64,000 bases of DNA from Advenella mimigardefordensis DPN7 (GCF_000521505.1 NZ_CP003915.1:1240001-1304000), one strand, 5' to 3'. Counted from the stretch's first letter, positions 23,565 through 32,682 are shown. Notes: generated by a model not told the origin, from the letters alone. Translations and numbers: made by a program.

Positions 23565-24520
23565 GTACACGGTTCGAAATAACAGTACCCGATTTGTCTG
23601 CGGAGCGACTGGGCAACACCGATACGCCGGGCGTATGGATGTTTGATTCGGGTAACGCGGGTCCGACATTACTGATCACCGCATTGATTCATGGTAATGA
23701 AATTTGTGGCGCCTGGGCGTTGAAAGAATTGCTGGCCGCTGACGTCAAACCCAGGCAAGGCAGACTGGTGCTGGCGTTTTGTAATCTGGCTGCGTTTGAT
23801 ACGCTGGACATAACTGCGCACGACGCTGCACGTTTTGTTGATGAAGACATGAACCGTGTCTGGAGTAGCGACAAACTGGATCAGCCAGTGACGCAGGAAC
23901 GTCGGCGGGCACTTGAACTGAGAAAATGGGTTGAGGCTGCAGACTGGCTGCTTGATCTTCATTCCATGCATGAGCCCAGCCCACCGCTGATGATGACTGG
24001 CATGTTGAAACGCAACGTGGATTTCGCGCAGCGACTGGGCGTGCCGCAACACGTGATCATGGACGCCGGGCACAAGGATGGCACACGCATGCGTGACTTT
24101 GCTCAATTTGGCGATCTCCAGTCGCCCGCGCTGGCGTTGTTGATTGAATGCGGATATCACGGCGACCCCTCTTCTATTGATACGGCGCGAAACGTGATCG
24201 CGCATTTTCTGCTTGAGTCGCAGATCGTGGTTGCTGCCGACCTGCCGGCGCATTGGGCGCTTACGGCTAAAGGACCGCAAACGGTGCTGCGCGTAACTGC
24301 ACCGGTTGTCGCAACGTCGCTTTCTCTGACTTTTTCAGAACCCTACCAGGGGATGGAATGTATCGCACGTGCCGGGACACAAATCGGGCAGGATAACAAC
24401 CAGCCAATCGTGACGCCTTATGACAATTGTGTTCTGGTCATGCCGTCCCTGCGTCAGTTGAAGGTGGGCGTAACCGTGGTGCGATTTGCACAGGAACAGC
24501 GGCCAACTGCGCGCGAATAG
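23561..24520 (+). CDS. Succinylglutamate desuccinylase/aspartoacylase-family zinc deacylase
   Basis: 319 residues, start coupled to the Bug gene (ATGA). The zinc site of the family is visible: His44 and Glu47 in L-I-H-G-N-E and His134 in L-D-L-H-S-M-H, with the catalytic Glu196 in L-L-I-E-C-G-Y-H-G-D. Family members split N-acyl amino acids. The coupling suggests the Bug receptor brings in the N-acyl amino acid (or a similar acid) that this enzyme opens. The specific substrate cannot be told; it is not in an arginine (ast) operon. Confidence 0.82.
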   Translation: MSTRFEITVPDLSAERLGNTDTPGVWMFDSGNAGPTLLITALIHGNEICGAWALKELLAADVKPRQGRLVLAFCNLAAFDTLDITAHDAARFVDEDMNRVWSSDKLDQPVTQERRRALELRKWVEAADWLLDLHSMHEPSPPLMMTGMLKRNVDFAQRLGVPQHVIMDAGHKDGTRMRDFAQFGDLQSPALALLIECGYHGDPSSIDTARNVIAHFLLESQIVVAADLPAHWALTAKGPQTVLRVTAPVVATSLSLTFSEPYQGMECIARAGTQIGQDNNQPIVTPYDNCVLVMPSLRQLKVGVTVVRFAQEQRPTARE

Positions 24521-24638
24521 TCGTTGTGTGCCTGGACTGAAAGGTGGCGTACTAATGCCGCGGGCAGAGGTGTGCCAGCCGATATCGTTCTTGGCCGGCG
24601 CAACTGAAATACCGACGAGCTCTATGTGTCGTGTGTAG

Positions 24639-25481
24639 CTAGTGCGAATCGGGCTGGACGGCAAATCGTCGATCCAGCTCCTCGCCGCTAACGATGCCGC
24701 CAAATCCATCGAATTTGCCTTCCAGGGCTATTTGTTGTGCAACCCTTAGAAAACTGTCCATGGCAACCCGCGCCAGTGCGCCACCTACGCTGATCCTGCG
24801 CACGCCGAGTTGTTCCAGCTCAGCGACCGTCATACCGATCGCACTGCCGCACAAAACATTGACGGGGCATCCGCCGGCGGCCTTCACCACGGCACTAATC
24901 TGTTCTGCCGTTTTGATGCCGGGGGCATAGACGCAGTCTGCTCCCGCCTCTACGAAGGCGGCAATGCGCTGAGTAGTTTGTTTAAGATTGGGCGCACCGC
25001 GTATAAATCCCTCGGTTCTGGCCGTGAGCAACACGCGCTCGCCTGTCTGATCAATTGCGGCACGCGCGGCACGGATGCGCGAGACCGCCACTGTGAATTC
25101 ATACAAGCCATCTGCGCCACCCTGCGGTGCATCTTCGATGGACAGCCCCGCCACACCTGTCGCAACGCATTTGATGATGTTTTGCTGCATCTGTTCTACA
25201 TCGTCGGCATAGCCGTTCTCGAAATCGGCATTGAGCGGGATGGTGACTGCCGCAGCCAGTTCACTCAGATGTGCCAGCACCATATCCAGCGACTGGGAGC
25301 CGTCTGGCATGCCATTGGCGTAGGCATGCCCGGAGCTGGTTGAGGCCAGTGCGGCAAAACCCATTTGTTCCAGGCACCTCGCGGTGCCGATATTCCACGG
25401 ATTCGGGATAGTGAAGCAGCCGGACTGGTGCAATTGAAAAAAAGCGTCACGTTTCTGGCTGGTTGTGCGGACTGTATTCAT
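24639..25481 (-). CDS. Isocitrate lyase/PEP mutase-family enzyme (oxaloacetate decarboxylase or methylisocitrate lyase-like)
   Basis: 280 residues from ATG 25479-25481 with AGGTG upstream (the open frame begins 20 codons earlier). The PEP-mutase fold is shown by I-P-L-N-A-D-F-E-N-G-Y (metal-binding Asp), G-L-S-I-E-D-A-P-Q-G-G, L-L-T-A-R-T-E-G and a C-terminal G-V-R-R-I-S-V-G-G-A. The lack of the K-K-C-G-H signature separates it from true isocitrate/methylisocitrate lyases; it belongs to the broad group of PEP-mutase-like C-C bond lyases. It is convergent with the deacylase and divergent from the GntR gene, standing alone. Confidence 0.75.
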   Translation of the reverse strand: MNTVRTTSQKRDAFFQLHQSGCFTIPNPWNIGTARCLEQMGFAALASTSSGHAYANGMPDGSQSLDMVLAHLSELAAAVTIPLNADFENGYADDVEQMQQNIIKCVATGVAGLSIEDAPQGGADGLYEFTVAVSRIRAARAAIDQTGERVLLTARTEGFIRGAPNLKQTTQRIAAFVEAGADCVYAPGIKTAEQISAVVKAAGGCPVNVLCGSAIGMTVAELEQLGVRRISVGGALARVAMDSFLRVAQQIALEGKFDGFGGIVSGEELDRRFAVQPDSH

Positions 25482-25649
25482 TGAGCACCTGTTTAGCTGT
25501 TGTATTAAGGGCAAATGCGGGTTTTCGTCAGATATTAGCACGCAGCAACGGTACAGAAGACGGCTATTGGCGGGTTGTCATGGAGGCTCGTAATATTTTG
25601 ATTGTGATGCCGTCACTAATCTGATTAGGGAAATCCCGTAATTTAATTT

Positions 25650-25675
25650 TCGTATAATCGTATACAATTATACGA
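25650..25675. promoter_or_regulatory. Operator palindrome upstream of GntR regulator
   Basis: TCGTATAAT (25650-25658) and ATTATACGA (25667-25675) are perfect inverted arms, with GTATAC in the middle, and are flanked by AATTT on both sides. It ends 16 bases before the regulator start. The TATAC core resembles sites of FadR/FCD regulators; autoregulation is likely. Confidence 0.65.
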
Positions 25676-25691
25676 AATTAAGGAAATGCAT

Positions 25692-26390
25692 ATGGATTGG
25701 CTAAATGCGCAGGTCGGACAGGATACGTTCGAAGGCATCAAGAACACGTCACTGGGTAAGCTGGTACGCGACTATCTGTTGAATCAGATCATGTCGGGCA
25801 CGTTAACGCCGGGGCAAGCCTTGCGCGAGCCGGAACTGGTAGAGCAAATGAAGGTGTCCCGTGTGCCGGTGCGCGAAGCGCTGCGTGAGCTGGAAAGCAT
25901 GGGCTTGGTGGTGTCGCGCAAGCACTCGGGCGTTTACATCCGGGAGTTGTCCGAAGAAGAGGTACACGATCTGTATCAGTTCCGTGCGCTGATGGACAAT
26001 CATGCAGGCCAGATGGTGGCGCAGTTGTCGCCAGAGCGGCGCATGGAGCTGGTGGCGTTGCTGGATATATGTGTGGCGCAAATGGATCAGGCCAATCAGG
26101 ATAGTAATGTGCAAGCGTACTACAACGCCAACCTGCATTTTCACTGGCATTTCATTGAATTTGCCGGTAATCGTGAAATTGCCAAAAGCTATCGCGAGGT
26201 GATTCAGAAACTGCATCTTGCCCGGGTCAAGAATCTGTCTACGCCGGATCACCGCCGCAAATCCAATGCCGAGCACAAGGACATTGTGCAGGCGCTGCGT
26301 GATGCAGACAATATCGGCGGCGCGCTGCATTGCGCCGAACTGCTGTCACATCATGTGGTCAAGGCACACAAACGTCTTGCCGACATGTAA
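25692..26390 (+). CDS. GntR-family regulator, FCD (FadR-type) subfamily
   Basis: 232 residues from ATG 25692, whose AAGGA is eight bases upstream (an ATG two codons earlier is too close to it). N-terminal winged helix (about residues 15-80: L-R-E-P-E-L-V-E-Q-M-K-V-S-R-V-P-V-R-E-A-L-R-E-L-E, then G-V-Y-I-R-E). C-terminal all-helical FCD domain with the metal-site residues (D, H...H...H: F-H-W-H, and H at the end, S-H-H-V-V-K-A-H). It is followed on the same strand by a Bug receptor, a PrpD-like protein and a hydroxyacid dehydrogenase and probably controls them. Confidence 0.88.
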   Translation: MDWLNAQVGQDTFEGIKNTSLGKLVRDYLLNQIMSGTLTPGQALREPELVEQMKVSRVPVREALRELESMGLVVSRKHSGVYIRELSEEEVHDLYQFRALMDNHAGQMVAQLSPERRMELVALLDICVAQMDQANQDSNVQAYYNANLHFHWHFIEFAGNREIAKSYREVIQKLHLARVKNLSTPDHRRKSNAEHKDIVQALRDADNIGGALHCAELLSHHVVKAHKRLADM

Positions 26391-26516
26391 GAGCTTGCAG
26401 CAACCGCTACTGTCGTTCAATCGTTTTAATCAGATATTGACCATGCCGCTTTGCCAGCGGGTATAGGCCGGTACTTCACCACTAACACATCCGAAATATA
26501 TCGGAGGAGACATATC

Positions 26517-27494
26517 ATGGATCGTCGTTCATTTCTGCTCAGTATGGGAGCAGGCGCCATCGCTTTACCTTCTATTTCCCTGGGGCAGGACAAATATCCG
26601 GCCAAACCCATCAGTTACATCGTTCCCGTTGCTGCCGGTGGGGGTAGCGATTATGTGGCACGTGCCACCACCAGCGAATGGGGAAAGGAGATGGGTAATA
26701 CCACTTTCGTAGTTGAAAATCTTGGCGGTGGCGGAGGGGTGATTGCCTGCCAGCGCACGGCGCGTGCGCCGGCCGATGGCTATACCCTCATGCAGGGTTA
26801 TGTGGCAACGCTGGGCACCGGCCCCGCGACCAGAAAAGTATCTTATGACCCGCTCAAAGATTATACGCCGGTGGGCATGATCGGCGGCACGCCCAATGTG
26901 CTGGTTGTTGACGCCAAGCTACCCATTAAAACGCTCGCCGAATTTATTGACTATTTCAAGCGTAATGGCACGAGCAACTATGGTTCGGCAGGCGCCGGAT
27001 CACTGACCCATCTGTTAATGGAATTGCTTAAACAGGACACCGGCCTGCAAACCCAGCATATAGCCTATAAGGGTATCGCCCCGGCGTTTCAGGATCTGGT
27101 TGGCGGGCGCACGCAAGCGATGTTTCCGGGGTTGGCTGCTGCCGTTCCACATTTGGTGTCAAAAACCGTCCGCGCGATTGCACTGACAGGCAACAAGCGC
27201 AGCGAGCGTTTTCCGGATATCCCGACGTTCGAGGAGCTGGGTGTAAAAGGGTTCGACGATGTCCTGCAGTGGTACGGTGTGTCCGGGCCGCGGGGCCTGA
27301 AAGATGACATTGTTAAAACCCTCAACGACTCACTCAACGCTGTCCTGATCACGCCGGAACTGGAAAAGCGCTTGCAAGTTGAGGCTATTTTGCCGATGCC
27401 GATGAGCGCACAGCAATTCGGTGCCTATGTTCAGAAAGATCTCGAGCGCTGGAAGAAAGTGGCGCAGGAGCAGAATATCCGGCTGGACGCATAA
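26517..27494 (+). CDS. Bug-family tripartite tricarboxylate transporter receptor
   Basis: 325 residues from ATG 26517 with a strong GGAGGAGA six bases upstream. The N-terminus M-D-R-R-S-F-L-L-S-M-G-A-G-A has the twin Arg of a possible Tat signal, unlike the plain Sec signal of the other Bug in this window. Mature part: Y-P-A-K-P-I-S-Y-I-V-P-V-A-A-G-G-G-S-D-Y, V-V-E-N-L-G-G-G-G-G-V-I, A-D-G-Y-T-L-M, Y-K-G-I-A-P-A. It is co-directional with the GntR regulator and metabolic genes, suggesting uptake of the acid that these degrade. Confidence 0.88.
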   Translation: MDRRSFLLSMGAGAIALPSISLGQDKYPAKPISYIVPVAAGGGSDYVARATTSEWGKEMGNTTFVVENLGGGGGVIACQRTARAPADGYTLMQGYVATLGTGPATRKVSYDPLKDYTPVGMIGGTPNVLVVDAKLPIKTLAEFIDYFKRNGTSNYGSAGAGSLTHLLMELLKQDTGLQTQHIAYKGIAPAFQDLVGGRTQAMFPGLAAAVPHLVSKTVRAIALTGNKRSERFPDIPTFEELGVKGFDDVLQWYGVSGPRGLKDDIVKTLNDSLNAVLITPELEKRLQVEAILPMPMSAQQFGAYVQKDLERWKKVAQEQNIRLDA

Positions 27495-27557
27495 ATCCGG
27501 CGAATAATCAGACTTATTTCATTGGTAATATTTTAATTAAATTTCATCAGGATTATC

Positions 27558-28925
27558 ATGGCTGTAAATACCAAAGTTGAAGCAGATCAGAACGCCCCGG
27601 CGGTTACCCGTATTCTGGCGGAGTTTGTTGCTACCCATCCTTCAAAAGGCTGGAGCGATGCAGTGGAGCACGAGGCCCATCGCACCTTCCTGAACTGGCT
27701 TGGATGCGCTGTGGGCGCATCGCAGCACGAGGCGGTTCTGGCTGCGATGCGCGCGGTACAGGTCCTTGAGCCCGCCGCTCAGGCTATGATCGCCGGACGT
27801 CAGGAAAGGGTAGATATTGGCAGCGCCGCTCTGGTCAATGGCATTTCGTCGCATCTTTTTGATTTTGATGATACCCACCTTAAAACGATTATTCACCCAG
27901 CCGGTCCGGTCTGCTCGGCGGTGCTGGCGCTGGCAGAACATACCGGCGCCAGCGGTCGCCAGCTTATCGATGCCATTGTGCTGGGAATTGATGTTGCATG
28001 CCGTATTGGGAACACTATTTATCCTCATCACTACGACAGGGGTTGGCATATTACAGGCTCTACCGGCTCGCTAGGCGCTGCTGCTGCGTGCGCGCGACTG
28101 CTCGGTCTGAATACTGACAAGACAGCCATGGCACTCGGTATTGCCGCCTCGCAACCTGTGGGGCTGCGTGAACAGTTCGGCACTATGACCAAGCCATTTC
28201 ATCCTGGTGGCGCTGCACGGGCTGGTCTGATGTCAGCGTTGCTGGCGCGTGAGGGATTCACCGCCAGCCCGCGTGCGATTGAAGCACCGCGGGGCTTCGC
28301 GCAGGTGGTATCAACAAAGTTTGACTGGAATGAAATTACAGACGAGCTTGGCCAGCGTTTTGAAATTTCCTTTAATGCATATAAGCCCTTTGCCTGCGGT
28401 ATTGTGATCCATCCGAGTATTGACGCATGCGTGCAACTCAGAGAGCAGGGCGTGACGGCAGACAATCTGGAGCGTCTTGATTTGCGCGTTCATTCACTGG
28501 TGCTGGAGCTGACCGGGAAAAAAGAACCGGCAGATGGTCTGCAGGGCAAGTTCAGCGTTTATCACGGTTGTGCTGCCGGCCTGATTTTCGGCAGGGCCTC
28601 TGAAGATGAGTATGACGATGCGATTGTTAATCGCGAAGATGTCGTGGCAACGCGTCGCAAGGTGGTAGCTGTTGTGGACGATACAATTGATGAAGCGGCC
28701 GTTGAGGCCACGGCTACACTCAAGGATGGCAAACGCCTGCAGGTCCGCGTAGATCACGCGATTGGATCGCTGCAACGTCCGATGACAGACGATGATCTGG
28801 TGGCCAAGTTCGCGGCCATGTCCGTTCCGGTCCTTGGTGAAGAGAAGACCCGCCAACTGATTCAGCAGTGCTGGGACCTGTCTGCGGCAGGGGATGTGCG
28901 AGCACTCGTTGCACAGGCCAGCTAA
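27558..28925 (+). CDS. MmgE/PrpD-family protein
   Basis: 455 residues, usual length. The family includes 2-methylcitrate dehydratase and cis-aconitate decarboxylase. Visible are the early W-L-G-C-A-V-G-A motif, S-H-L-F-D-F-D-D-T-H (catalytic region, with paired Asp and His), H-P-A-G-P-V, and the C-terminal K-P-F-A-C-G-I-V-I-H-P-S-I-D-A motif. It lies 63 bases after the Bug gene and 12 before the hydroxyacid dehydrogenase. There is no prpB/prpC near, so a role in propionate breakdown is not supported; a dehydratase or isomerase for an imported tricarboxylate-like acid is more likely. Confidence 0.85.
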   Translation: MAVNTKVEADQNAPAVTRILAEFVATHPSKGWSDAVEHEAHRTFLNWLGCAVGASQHEAVLAAMRAVQVLEPAAQAMIAGRQERVDIGSAALVNGISSHLFDFDDTHLKTIIHPAGPVCSAVLALAEHTGASGRQLIDAIVLGIDVACRIGNTIYPHHYDRGWHITGSTGSLGAAAACARLLGLNTDKTAMALGIAASQPVGLREQFGTMTKPFHPGGAARAGLMSALLAREGFTASPRAIEAPRGFAQVVSTKFDWNEITDELGQRFEISFNAYKPFACGIVIHPSIDACVQLREQGVTADNLERLDLRVHSLVLELTGKKEPADGLQGKFSVYHGCAAGLIFGRASEDEYDDAIVNREDVVATRRKVVAVVDDTIDEAAVEATATLKDGKRLQVRVDHAIGSLQRPMTDDDLVAKFAAMSVPVLGEEKTRQLIQQCWDLSAAGDVRALVAQAS

Positions 28926-28937
28926 GCAGGTAAGCAT

Positions 28938-29918
28938 ATGGAGCATAAACCGACTGTTGTCGTATTGGACGACTGGGAGAATGTCCTGCGCGACCGCGTT
29001 GACTGGCGGACTATTCGGTCGCGGGCGAATGTCATTATTCATAATCAAAAGCTGGATCCGCAGGCCTTGCCTGCGGCACTCTCGGCAGCTCAGGTGCTGG
29101 TGTTGTTTCGGGACCGAACGCCTGTGGACGCCAACCTGATTGCACAATTGCCTGACTTGCAGCGGATTATCTCCACCGGCGCGCGCAACCGCACCCTGAA
29201 TGCTGAGGCAGCCGAACGCGCCGGCATACATGTCGGACACACGGCATGGGGACCATCCAAGGCCAGTACCTGTGAGCATACCTGGGCGTTGATTCTGGCG
29301 GCAGTTAAACGTCTGCCTCAATCAACGCTATCGGTCTCAAATAGCCGCTGGCGCAATCCCGCTGTGTCTGCTTTTATGCCACCCGTGATGGAAGGTAAAC
29401 GACTGGGTTTGATCGGTTTAGGGCAGATTGGTCAGCGTGTGGCGGCATTCGGTAAAGCGCTTGGCATGCAAGTTGTCACATGGAGCCCGAATATGACTGC
29501 GGAACGCGCTGCTGAACATGATGTGCTTGCTGTGTCCTTACAGGAGCTGCTGGAAACCTCGCTGGTGGTTAGTATGCACCTTGTGCCGTCAGAAACCACG
29601 CGTCACTTGCTGAACCGGGAGCGCCTGGGCTGGATGCGCCCGGACGCGATTCTGGTCAATACTTCGCGTGCAGAGCTTATCCATACCGGGGCGCTGGTCG
29701 ATGCTCTGCAACACAAGCGTCTAGCCTTTTGTGCTCTGGATGTTTTTGACCACGAACCGCTGTCACCTGATCACCCGTTATTGAGTATGTCAAACGTGTT
29801 GTTGACACCGCATGTCGGTTTTCTGTGTAATGAAGTCGTACACAATTTCGCGGTAGGTGTGCAACAACAACTGGAAGCGCATTTTCTGCGACCCGATATA
29901 GCGGCGTCATCTGCCTGA
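28938..29918 (+). CDS. D-isomer-specific 2-hydroxyacid dehydrogenase
   Basis: 326 residues. NAD(P)-dependent reduction of a 2-keto acid to the D-hydroxy acid or reverse. Rossmann motif G-L-I-G-L-G-Q-I-G about residues 152-160; catalytic Arg in N-T-S-R-A-E-L, Glu in V-F-D-H-E-P-L and His in L-L-T-P-H-V-G-F. The N-terminus (V-V-V-L-D-D-W-E-N-V) is of the type often found beside Bug genes in Alcaligenaceae. It is the last gene of the plus-strand operon, with a terminator 22 bases later. Confidence 0.87.
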   Translation: MEHKPTVVVLDDWENVLRDRVDWRTIRSRANVIIHNQKLDPQALPAALSAAQVLVLFRDRTPVDANLIAQLPDLQRIISTGARNRTLNAEAAERAGIHVGHTAWGPSKASTCEHTWALILAAVKRLPQSTLSVSNSRWRNPAVSAFMPPVMEGKRLGLIGLGQIGQRVAAFGKALGMQVVTWSPNMTAERAAEHDVLAVSLQELLETSLVVSMHLVPSETTRHLLNRERLGWMRPDAILVNTSRAELIHTGALVDALQHKRLAFCALDVFDHEPLSPDHPLLSMSNVLLTPHVGFLCNEVVHNFAVGVQQQLEAHFLRPDIAASSA

Positions 29919-29939
29919 TCAAACTACAGCCTGCAGGGT

Positions 29940-29960
29940 GGCGGTATGCTGCCGTTTTTT
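29940..29960 (+). terminator. Terminator after hydroxyacid dehydrogenase operon
   Basis: Short stem GGCGG/CTGCC with loop TATG followed by G and six T, eight bases before the end of the convergent methyltransferase gene. The stem contains one G-T pair. Confidence 0.55.
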
Positions 29961-29968
29961 ATCACAGG

Positions 29969-30817
29969 CTACTGCATGGACACCAGCTGTGCTGTCCAGT
30001 CTGTTTTGCCATCTATGGTTCCACGCATTTGTTTATCATCTACCTGGCCTGAGTATGTCTGTCCATCGACCGAAAAGGTAATGCTCGCCCCGTTCAGGCG
30101 TGCGTTACTGATTCTCCGTTCGTTGGTGCCGTCGCTCAGTGTGCCATCCAGCATCTGGAACGTCTGCTTCAATTCAAGCTCACGCTCGCCTATTTTCCAG
30201 GTGCCAGCTACCTGGGCCGGAACGATCCATTTATAGGCATGGCAGTAGTTGGTGCAGTTCTCTTTAACTTCGACTGATTCATCCGGCTCCCATGCCTCCA
30301 TTGCAAATGAATTGGACACCACCCGGGTCCCCGGTTTCATGTCCAGCAGTGTCGGACGCAGGCGCAGATTCAGACTGGGTAGCAGAAACAGTGTGACGAC
30401 AGATGCATCTGAAAAATCGGATTCGAAAATGTCAGCCTGTTCAAACACGGCACGTTCGGTCACGCCTTCAGTTTTTGCGGCCTCTTTTGAAATGGCGACC
30501 ATGTCGGGGTTGAACTCAATGCCGCGTGCGACTGCGCCGCGCTTGGCGGCGGTAATAACCAGTCTGCCGTCACCCGAGCCCAGATCAACCAGCCGGTCAT
30601 CTGCAGTCAGTTCAGCCATTTCCAGCATGCGGTCTACCAGCGCCTGTGAGGTGGGCACCCATACCACGTCCTTGCCCTGTTGTCCGACAGAAGGCGTATA
30701 TTTTTCGGCTGCGGGGTTGCTGTCCGATTGCGTGGCGGCGGTTTGTGCGGCTAGCGGCGGGCTTACCATCATGGCAAACAGCAGGGCGGCAACCAGGGGT
30801 TTTGCAGGCATAGTCAT
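29969..30817 (-). CDS. Exported class I SAM-methyltransferase-like protein (FAM173/ATPSCKMT-like)
   Basis: 282 residues. N-terminal signal peptide (about residues 1-24, hydrophobic core then P-L-A-A-Q). The methyltransferase core follows: V-P-T-S-Q-A-L-V-D-R-M-L-E-M-A near residue 55, the SAM motif V-D-L-G-S-G-D-G-R (about 82-90), G-I-E-F-N-P, and L-F-L-L-P-S-L-N near 145. The pattern resembles FAM173-type lysine methyltransferases. A C-terminal beta domain (about 205-282) is extra. An export signal on a SAM-dependent enzyme is odd, as SAM is cytoplasmic. Second gene after the permease (22-base gap). Function unknown. Confidence 0.75.
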   Translation of the reverse strand: MTMPAKPLVAALLFAMMVSPPLAAQTAATQSDSNPAAEKYTPSVGQQGKDVVWVPTSQALVDRMLEMAELTADDRLVDLGSGDGRLVITAAKRGAVARGIEFNPDMVAISKEAAKTEGVTERAVFEQADIFESDFSDASVVTLFLLPSLNLRLRPTLLDMKPGTRVVSNSFAMEAWEPDESVEVKENCTNYCHAYKWIVPAQVAGTWKIGERELELKQTFQMLDGTLSDGTNERRISNARLNGASITFSVDGQTYSGQVDDKQMRGTIDGKTDWTAQLVSMQ

Positions 30818-30839
30818 CGATTCTCTCCTGTTGGGGTAA

Positions 30840-32216
30840 TTACTTCAAAGCAGTGACTTCGGCTTGTGTCTGAGGGCCGTCGGACTCCTGGTCATCCCTG
30901 ATCCGGAACAGGAGAATGGGCGCTCCGGCAGCCAGAACGGCCAGGCCGATCAGTGCTGCCACGCCTGTGTAAACAACGCTGGCATAGAACATGTACAGGC
31001 AGGTCAGGCAAAACACAATGGGCGTAATGGGGTATAGGGGAACTTTGTAAGGCAGGATACGATCAGGATGACGCCTGCGAAGTATGAAGAGCGATAGCCC
31101 CACTAATAACATGAAGGCCCAGAAGACGGGCGCGGTGTAGTCCACCATGGCCTTGAAGCCGTCGCGGGTGATGGCCCCCATGGCGATCAGTGCCAGAGCG
31201 ATCATGCCTTGCATAATCTGGCCGTTGGCCGGTGTTTTGCCGCGCCTGTCCCACACTGCGACCCATTGCAATATAGTCATGTCTCGTGCCATGACATAAA
31301 ACACCCGGGCGCCGGTAAAGATGGTTGCGTTCAGGGTCGAGATGGCCGCGACGATGATCGCCAGCGTGACCACGATCCTGCCGGGTTCGCCAGCGACCAC
31401 ATGCATCATATCTGCAGCAACTGCATTGGAGGCGCGCAGCCCGTCCAGGCCCAGAATAGAGACCAGGGCCAGATTGGTCAGTACGTAAAGCGTCACCAGA
31501 ATGAGCGTACCCAGCATGAGCACTTTGGCAATGTTGCGTGGCGCATCCTTGAGCTCACCTGTGAGGTAAGCGGCTTCGTTCCAGCCGCCATAAGTGAGCA
31601 GCACGAAAATCATCGCCATTCCCAATGCCGCCGTTTGCGGATCGGCGCTCACTTCGGTGTTCGCGGGGACGTCTGCCGAGCCCGTCAGTCCGAATAAAAT
31701 GATGGCGATAACCGCTGCGATTTCGATGAAGGTGACGATAATCTGCAGGTTCTTGCCTTCCGCTGTTCCTATAAAATTGACCGTAGTCAGGACAATAACC
31801 GATATGGCGGCATAGATGGCTGGGCCATATGGCCCCAGCGGAACGATTTGTGCCACATAATCGCCAAGCATGAAGGCAACCGCTGCGATGGCGCCGGTCT
31901 GGATAACCGTACAGCGCGCCCAGCCGAACATCATGGCAACGGAACGACCGTAGGCGCGCGACAGAAAATGATATTCACCGCCGGCATGTGGATGCGCCGC
32001 CGACAGTTCCGCGTAGCACAATGCGCCCACAAGTGTGATCAGTCCGCCGACAATCCAGACCAGGATAAACAGCCATTCATACGCTACATTGGCCGCAACA
32101 ATCGAGGGGGTACGAAAGATGCCGATGCCTACGACCAGCCCGACAACAATTGTGACAGCATCAAAAACGGAAAGCTGGGGTTGGGGTCTGGCTTTGCTCT
32201 GGCTCTGATCAGTCAT
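30840..32216 (-). CDS. APC-superfamily amino acid permease
   Basis: 458 residues with about 12 predicted membrane spans. The N-terminal G-L-V-V-G-I-G-I-F-R-T-P-S is the substrate-binding unwound part of helix 1 in APC transporters; A-L-C-Y-A-E-L-S-A-A-H-P-H-A-G-G-E-Y is the conserved helix 2-3 segment, and Y-G-G-W-N-E-A-A-Y-L-T-G-E is the helix 6 region. It is of the LAT/amino acid-polyamine type; the substrate is not clear. It heads a two-gene minus-strand operon with the exported methyltransferase. Confidence 0.85.
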   Translation of the reverse strand: MTDQSQSKARPQPQLSVFDAVTIVVGLVVGIGIFRTPSIVAANVAYEWLFILVWIVGGLITLVGALCYAELSAAHPHAGGEYHFLSRAYGRSVAMMFGWARCTVIQTGAIAAVAFMLGDYVAQIVPLGPYGPAIYAAISVIVLTTVNFIGTAEGKNLQIIVTFIEIAAVIAIILFGLTGSADVPANTEVSADPQTAALGMAMIFVLLTYGGWNEAAYLTGELKDAPRNIAKVLMLGTLILVTLYVLTNLALVSILGLDGLRASNAVAADMMHVVAGEPGRIVVTLAIIVAAISTLNATIFTGARVFYVMARDMTILQWVAVWDRRGKTPANGQIMQGMIALALIAMGAITRDGFKAMVDYTAPVFWAFMLLVGLSLFILRRRHPDRILPYKVPLYPITPIVFCLTCLYMFYASVVYTGVAALIGLAVLAAGAPILLFRIRDDQESDGPQTQAEVTALK

Positions 32217-32579
32217 CTGGATCCTTTGTTGTTAAACAAAAAAACAATGTCAAACAAAGATGAATGTTGCGGGGCAAATGCGCCATCACGTCTGAAGTAG
32301 GCGCCTGAATATCGGGGTGCTGCCAGAGGGTGCCGCAAATACTGTCTCCGTCAGAAACCGGAGTCAGAGCGGGAATGGTCGGCGCGGCTTGAGCGCAGTG
32401 CCCTGCAGGGTCGCGTTCAATGTGTACTGGTGAGGTCAGAGCCACCAGTAGCGTCTGGCTTAGGCAAAATGTTGATTCTTACAATTAGCTGAAAATTACT
32501 TTAACATAAAAATGATGACAGGGCCGTGTAATTTTTTTTGCAAAATCACAAAAGTGATTAATGTACTGATGGCGGTGTC
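32217..32579. other. Long leader/promoter region of the permease gene
   Basis: No gene. It contains the region upstream of the permease start (AAAGGATCC before the ATG on the minus strand) and AT-rich stretches near 32460-32540 suited to promoters. I looked for a known riboswitch core and saw none that I can defend. Confidence 0.4.
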
Positions 32580-32608
32580 AAAAAAATGACCTGAGCTGTG
32601 TCAGGTCA
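32580..32608 (-). terminator. Rho-independent terminator after metallophosphoesterase gene
   Basis: Perfect 8-bp stem TGACCTGA/TCAGGTCA with a 6-nt loop, followed on the minus strand by seven T. It lies about 75 bases past the stop of the metallophosphoesterase gene. Confidence 0.8.
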
Positions 32609-32682
32609 TGGGCAGGCTTTTTCTGCTTGAGCGTGTCATATATGCCGCCCGGGCTCTGAGTGGCGACCAGCACAGGTTCCGA

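Noticed and set aside
24639..25481. True isocitrate lyase or methylisocitrate lyase (prpB)
   Set aside because: The K-K-C-G-H catalytic signature is missing and no prpC/acnD genes are near.
30249..30839. 196-codon plus-strand open frame opposite the exported methyltransferase
   Set aside because: Ser/Arg-rich antisense translation of a supported gene; no motif.
32217..32480. A riboswitch in the permease leader
   Set aside because: Looked for amino-acid-type riboswitch cores and saw only short, isolated hairpins; not enough to call.
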